From NCBI GenBank assembly GCA_002364755.1, contig DEZI01000021.1, positions 124,001-188,000 of the forward strand: a stretch of 64,000 nucleotides of DNA, given 5' to 3'. Every line of letters begins with the position of its first letter. Position 1 is the first letter of the stretch. The DNA comes from Stenotrophomonas maltophilia (GTDB taxonomy: Bacteria; Pseudomonadota; Gammaproteobacteria; Xanthomonadales; Xanthomonadaceae). This document shows, piece by piece, positions 60,973-64,000 of this stretch. Under the pieces are notes generated by a model that did no database searches, was not told where the DNA came from, and was given only the letters and a program-made list of their open reading frames with translations. The position numbers and the translations under genes are program-made.

Positions 60973-62100
60973 TCACGCCAGATGGATCGCCCCGAGAATC
61001 CGCGGCCCCGCGGCCCCGGTCACGCTCGGCAGGTTGCCCGCCAGCCCGTCCATCGTCCGCTGGGCCAGCCAGGCAAAGCCCATCGCCTCCATGTACTCCG
61101 GGTCCAGCCCGTGCACGGCGCTGGATTCCACCGCCACGCCCGGCAGCAGCGCCGCCAGCCGGTGCATCAGCTGCCGGTTGTGCACGCCGCCCCCGCAGAC
61201 CAGCACCCGGCAGGTGTCCGGCTGCTGGGCCCGCAGTGCATCGGCCACGGTCACCGCGGTCAGCTCCAGCAGAGTGGCCTGCACATCGGCGGCCGCGTAC
61301 TCGCCTTCGCCCATGCGCGCCTCGGCCCAGGCCAGGTGGAACTGTTCGCGGCCGGTGCTCTTGGGCGGCGGCAGGTCGAACCAGGGGTCCGCGCGCCAGC
61401 CGGCCAGCAGCGCCGTGTCCACCGCACCACTGGCCGCATAGGCGCCATCGGCGTCGAAGGTGCGGCCGGTATGCCTCTGGCACCAGGCATCCATCAGCGC
61501 GTTGGCCGGGCCGGTGTCGAAGCCGCGCGGCATGCCGTCGCGCGGGATCAGGGTCAGGTTGCCGATGCCGCCCAGGTTGAGCACCGCGCGGTCCTCGCCG
61601 GCCGTGCCCAGCATCGCCAGGTGGAAGGCCGGCATCAGCGGCGCGCCATGGCCGCCGGCCGCCACGTCGCGGCGGCGGAAGTCCGCCACGGTGGTGATCC
61701 CGGTCAGCTCGGCAATGCGGTTGCCATCGCCCAGCTGCACGGTAAAGGCCGGGTCGGCCAGCGGCCGGTGGCGCACGGTCTGCCCGTGCGAACCGATCGC
61801 GCGCACCTGGCGGCGGTCCAGGCCGGCCTCGTCCAGCAGCTGGTTGGCGGCTGCGGCGAAGTTGATCGCGATGCGCGCATCGAGCTCGCCCAGCTCCTCC
61901 AGCGATTCCAGCGGCCCGCCTTCGCCCAGCGCCACCAGCCGCGCGCGCAGCACCGGCTCCCAGCGGGCGGTCAGGCCGCGCACGAAGCGGCAGCCGCCGC
62001 CGGCGGGGAACTGCACGAGCGCGGCATCGATGCCGTCGGCGCTGGTGCCGGACATCAGGCCAAGGTAGAGCGGGGCATCAGCGTCGGCAGTCGTGTTCAT
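60973..62100 (-). CDS. anmK: Anhydro-N-acetylmuramic acid kinase
   Basis: A 375-residue sugar kinase of the ASKHA fold that converts anhMurNAc to MurNAc-6-phosphate in cell-wall recycling. Signatures are YLGLMSGTSADGIDAALV (ATP/Asp loop), GSHGQTVRHRP, NLGGIGNLT, DTGPANALMD and VCGGGVHN. The ATG at 62100 was chosen; ATG 62109 is three codons upstream. A terminator of the preceding gene ends only about 10 bases before the start. AmpG, which imports the substrate precursor, is encoded nearby. Confidence 0.93.
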   Translation of the reverse strand: MNTTADADAPLYLGLMSGTSADGIDAALVQFPAGGGCRFVRGLTARWEPVLRARLVALGEGGPLESLEELGELDARIAINFAAAANQLLDEAGLDRRQVRAIGSHGQTVRHRPLADPAFTVQLGDGNRIAELTGITTVADFRRRDVAAGGHGAPLMPAFHLAMLGTAGEDRAVLNLGGIGNLTLIPRDGMPRGFDTGPANALMDAWCQRHTGRTFDADGAYAASGAVDTALLAGWRADPWFDLPPPKSTGREQFHLAWAEARMGEGEYAAADVQATLLELTAVTVADALRAQQPDTCRVLVCGGGVHNRQLMHRLAALLPGVAVESSAVHGLDPEYMEAMGFAWLAQRTMDGLAGNLPSVTGAAGPRILGAIHLA

Positions 62101-62109
62101 GGCAGGCAT

Positions 62110-62147
62110 AAAAAAAGGACGCGGCAAGCTTGGGCTGCCGCGTCCTT
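62110..62147 (-). terminator. Intrinsic terminator of the M23 peptidase gene
   Basis: AAGGACGCGGCA (62115-62126) pairs with TGCCGCGTCCTT (62136-62147). On the minus strand the descending arm runs into a T-run ending near 62110. It sits between the M23 stop codon (62168) and the anmK start (62100). Confidence 0.88.
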
Positions 62148-62167
62148 CTTCGTCAACGCAGGGCCGG

Positions 62168-63643
62168 TCAGCCGCGCTTGTGGCCGTTGGCCGGCTTGGC
62201 CTTGGCGCTGGCCACCGCGGTCGGGGCGGCGTCTTCGCGGCTGCTCGGGGCCGGGCTGGCCTTGGCGTAGATCATCTTCTCCATGCCCTGGATGCGGGCC
62301 ATGGCCGGTGCGGTCTGCGCACGGAAGGCCACCAGCTCGGCGCCCTTCAGCGGTTCCGGCGGCGGCATGGTCACCGTCAGCGGGTTGCGGTGCTCGCCGT
62401 TCACGCGGAATTCGTAGTGCAGGTGCGGGCCGGTGGCCAGGCCCGTCGAGCCGACATAGCCGATCACCGTGCCCTGGGCCACGCGCTGGCCGGCCTTGAT
62501 GTTCGCAAAGCGCGACATGTGCCCGTACAGGGTGGTGTGGCCGCGGCCGTGGTCGAGGATGACCACGTTGCCGTAGCCGCGCTGCACGCCGGCGAACTGC
62601 ACGCGCGCATCACCGGCGGCCATGATCGGCGTACCGGTACGCGCGGCGTAGTCGACGCCCTTGTGCATGCGCATCTTGCCCAGCACCGGGTGCTTGCGCG
62701 CGCCGAAGGTCGAGCTCAGGCGCGCGAACGGGATAGGCATGCGGATGAAGCTCTTCTTCAGCGAACGGCCGTTGAGGTCGTAGTACTCGGACTTGCCACC
62801 GCGCTCGAAGCGGAAGCCCGAATAGGTCTTGCCGCCGGTGGTGAAGGTCGCCGCCAGGATCTTGCTGGTATCGACCTTCTCGCCTTCGCGCCAGGTCTCG
62901 TCCATCACCACGCTGAAGCGGTCGCCCGGCTGCAGGTCCTTGGAGAAGTCGATGTCGTACTTGAAGATGTCGTCGGTCATCGTCGCGATCGCCGACGGCG
63001 ACAGCCCGGCCCGGCGGGCCGCGGCATACAGCGAACTGGTGATCTCGCCGCTGGTGACCACCGTGCGCGTGGAGGTCTCGCGCTTGATCACCTTTTCCTT
63101 GATGTCATCGCCGGCCAGGCTCAGTTCCACCCGGTTGTCGCCATCGCGGTCGAAGCGGATGCTGCGCAGGTCGCCCGAGAGCGGCATGTCGAAGGCGATC
63201 TCGGCGCCGGGGCGCAGCTTGGTCAGCGATTCACGCGCGCCCGGATGGTCGAGCACGCGGTGCAGGGTGGTGGCGGGGATGCCGGCCTGGTCGAACAGGT
63301 CGCTCAGGGTCTGACCGCGCTGCACCCGCAGCACCTGCCAGCTGTCGCCCGGGGTCTGCTGCTGGCGGGCCAGCGACAGCGGCGGCAAGGGCAGGGCCAG
63401 GCTGGTGTGGCTTTCGGCGTAGGGCGAATCGATGGTGTGCGAGAAACCCGGCACGATCGTCGCCACCAGGGCGCCGATGGTCGCGAACAGGCTGGCGTGC
63501 ACCCAATGGCGGCGCGTCCAGCGTTCATTGAACGCGGCGGGGAGATGCTGCCTGAGCTTCCGGTGCAGGGCATTGTCGTGCAGGACGTGGAGACGTTCCT
63601 GGAAGCGCTGCTTGCGTGCGCGCCCTTGTTCGGAATTTTGCAT
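62168..63643 (-). CDS. M23-family murein DD-endopeptidase (MepM-like)
   Basis: A 491-residue envelope peptidase. The N-terminal tail is cytoplasmic and one membrane segment (about 47-66, HASLFATIGALVATIVPGFS) anchors it. A LysM/OapA-like region (VQRGQTLSDLFDQAGIP) precedes the C-terminal LytM domain. Zinc ligands are in MHKGVDYAA (His, Asp) and HLHYEF (His-x-His). It should cut peptide cross-links during wall growth. A strong promoter lies upstream and tyrS is divergent. The Ala/Lys-rich C-tail is extra to the domain. Confidence 0.9.
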   Translation of the reverse strand: MQNSEQGRARKQRFQERLHVLHDNALHRKLRQHLPAAFNERWTRRHWVHASLFATIGALVATIVPGFSHTIDSPYAESHTSLALPLPPLSLARQQQTPGDSWQVLRVQRGQTLSDLFDQAGIPATTLHRVLDHPGARESLTKLRPGAEIAFDMPLSGDLRSIRFDRDGDNRVELSLAGDDIKEKVIKRETSTRTVVTSGEITSSLYAAARRAGLSPSAIATMTDDIFKYDIDFSKDLQPGDRFSVVMDETWREGEKVDTSKILAATFTTGGKTYSGFRFERGGKSEYYDLNGRSLKKSFIRMPIPFARLSSTFGARKHPVLGKMRMHKGVDYAARTGTPIMAAGDARVQFAGVQRGYGNVVILDHGRGHTTLYGHMSRFANIKAGQRVAQGTVIGYVGSTGLATGPHLHYEFRVNGEHRNPLTVTMPPPEPLKGAELVAFRAQTAPAMARIQGMEKMIYAKASPAPSSREDAAPTAVASAKAKPANGHKRG

Positions 63644-63690
63644 CAGTGGTTTTTTCCTGCGGCCCGGGAGCGCGGGCCTGATCGGCGGTT

Positions 63691-63719
63691 ACCATAGACA
63701 CCTGAGAAAACCGCGTCAA
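63691..63719 (-). promoter_or_regulatory. Sigma-70 promoter of the M23 peptidase gene
   Basis: On the minus strand TTGACG (63719-63714) and TATGGT (63696-63691) have ideal 17-base spacing. The start codon lies about 48 bases past the -10. Confidence 0.75.
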
Positions 63720-63732
63720 ACCCTTGTGCCTA

Positions 63733-63772
63733 TTGGCTTTTGTGAAGCCGGATGGGTTAACTTGGCGTTAAC
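63733..63772 (+). promoter_or_regulatory. Candidate tyrS promoter with inverted repeat
   Basis: TTGGCT (63733-63738) and GTTAAC (63756-63761) are spaced 17 bases. GTTAAC recurs at 63767-63772, giving the inverted repeat GTTAAC-N5-GTTAAC over the presumed start region. This is a weak promoter match with a possible operator. Confidence 0.4.
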
Positions 63773-63810
63773 ACCCCACACAAGAAACGGCATCGCCGGG
63801 AGTAGTCACC

Positions 63811-64000
63811 GTGTCCTCGATTGAAGAAGCCCTTGCCCTGATCGGCCGTGGTGCCGACGAGATCCTCAAGATCGAGGATCTGCGTGCGCGTCTGCAGGAA
63901 GGCCGTCCGCTGCGGATCAAGGCTGGCTTCGACCCCACCGCGCCCGACCTGCACCTGGGCCATACGGTGCTGCTGAACAAGCTGCGCCAGTTCCAGGACC
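63811..64000 (+). CDS. tyrS: Tyrosine-tRNA ligase, N-terminal part (3' end outside window)
   Basis: The first 63 residues of a class I synthetase for tRNA-Tyr. The decisive block is KAGFDPTAPDLHLGHTVLL, with the HIGH motif HLGH at 48-51; this form matches the TyrZ/TyrRS type with a longer N-terminal helix. It starts with GTG at 63811, with GGGAG about 8 bases upstream. The frame runs off the window, so KMSKS is not visible. Confidence 0.9.
   Translation, partial: MSSIEEALALIGRGADEILKIEDLRARLQEGRPLRIKAGFDPTAPDLHLGHTVLLNKLRQFQD

Overview
The window is typical high-GC xanthomonad chromosome, most likely Stenotrophomonas (S. maltophilia complex). Support comes from an Ax21-family protein, an exonuclease III/AmpG gene pair, many short palindromes that begin with GTAG and match the S. 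maltophilia SMAG repeats, and frequent GTG starts. There is no prophage, insertion sequence, CRISPR array, rRNA or tRNA gene that I can see. Coding density is high, genes lie on both strands, and the window opens inside an arginase gene and closes inside tyrS.

Layout. 0-10.7 kb: arginase tail, small stress-type proteins (entericidin-like, CsbD-like), trpS with an unusual C-terminal domain, a metallo-beta-lactamase-fold hydrolase, a secreted M28 peptidase, a KgtP-type dicarboxylate transporter, and the YedA and RarD EamA exporters. 10.8-22.4 kb: an orphan TonB-dependent receptor; a four-gene efflux operon (adaptor, ATPase, two FtsX-type permeases); and, divergent from it, an ABC-2 exporter co-transcribed with a DesK/DesR-like two-component system. 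22.5-32.9 kb: a membrane-anchored catalase-like peroxidase coupled to cytochrome b561, an M17 aminopeptidase, a HAD hydrolase, an AI-2E family protein, a YqjD/YqjE-like membrane cassette, a DegP/DegQ-type protease and a lysine/alanine-rich histone-H1-like protein. 33-44.3 kb: Ax21, two orphan NarL-type regulators, a TorF-type porin, a LysR/MFS divergent pair, YdfG, a SPOR protein next to argS, and radC.

44.5-48.7 kb: coaBC-dut-phosphohexomutase, probably one operon; the mutase carries an N-terminal membrane and periplasmic module. 48.9-56.9 kb: a complete kdpFABCDE potassium uptake operon, preceded by a sequence resembling the E. coli KdpE site. 57-64 kb: pyrE, then a cell-wall turnover neighbourhood: an exonuclease III-family gene overlapping ampG, anmK, and a MepM-like M23 endopeptidase, with divergent tyrS. 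The M23 enzyme would release muropeptides, AmpG imports them and AnmK phosphorylates anhydro-MurNAc, which in Stenotrophomonas also bears on beta-lactamase induction.

The GTAG palindromes sit at 3' ends and between convergent genes. Two of them supply the stop codon of the adjoining gene (the metallo-hydrolase and kdpE). No wholly new multigene system is obvious. The most interesting items are the SMAG-derived stop codons, the TrpS and phosphohexomutase domain fusions, the peroxidase/b561 pair, the self-contained ABC-2/two-component module and the histone-like gene.
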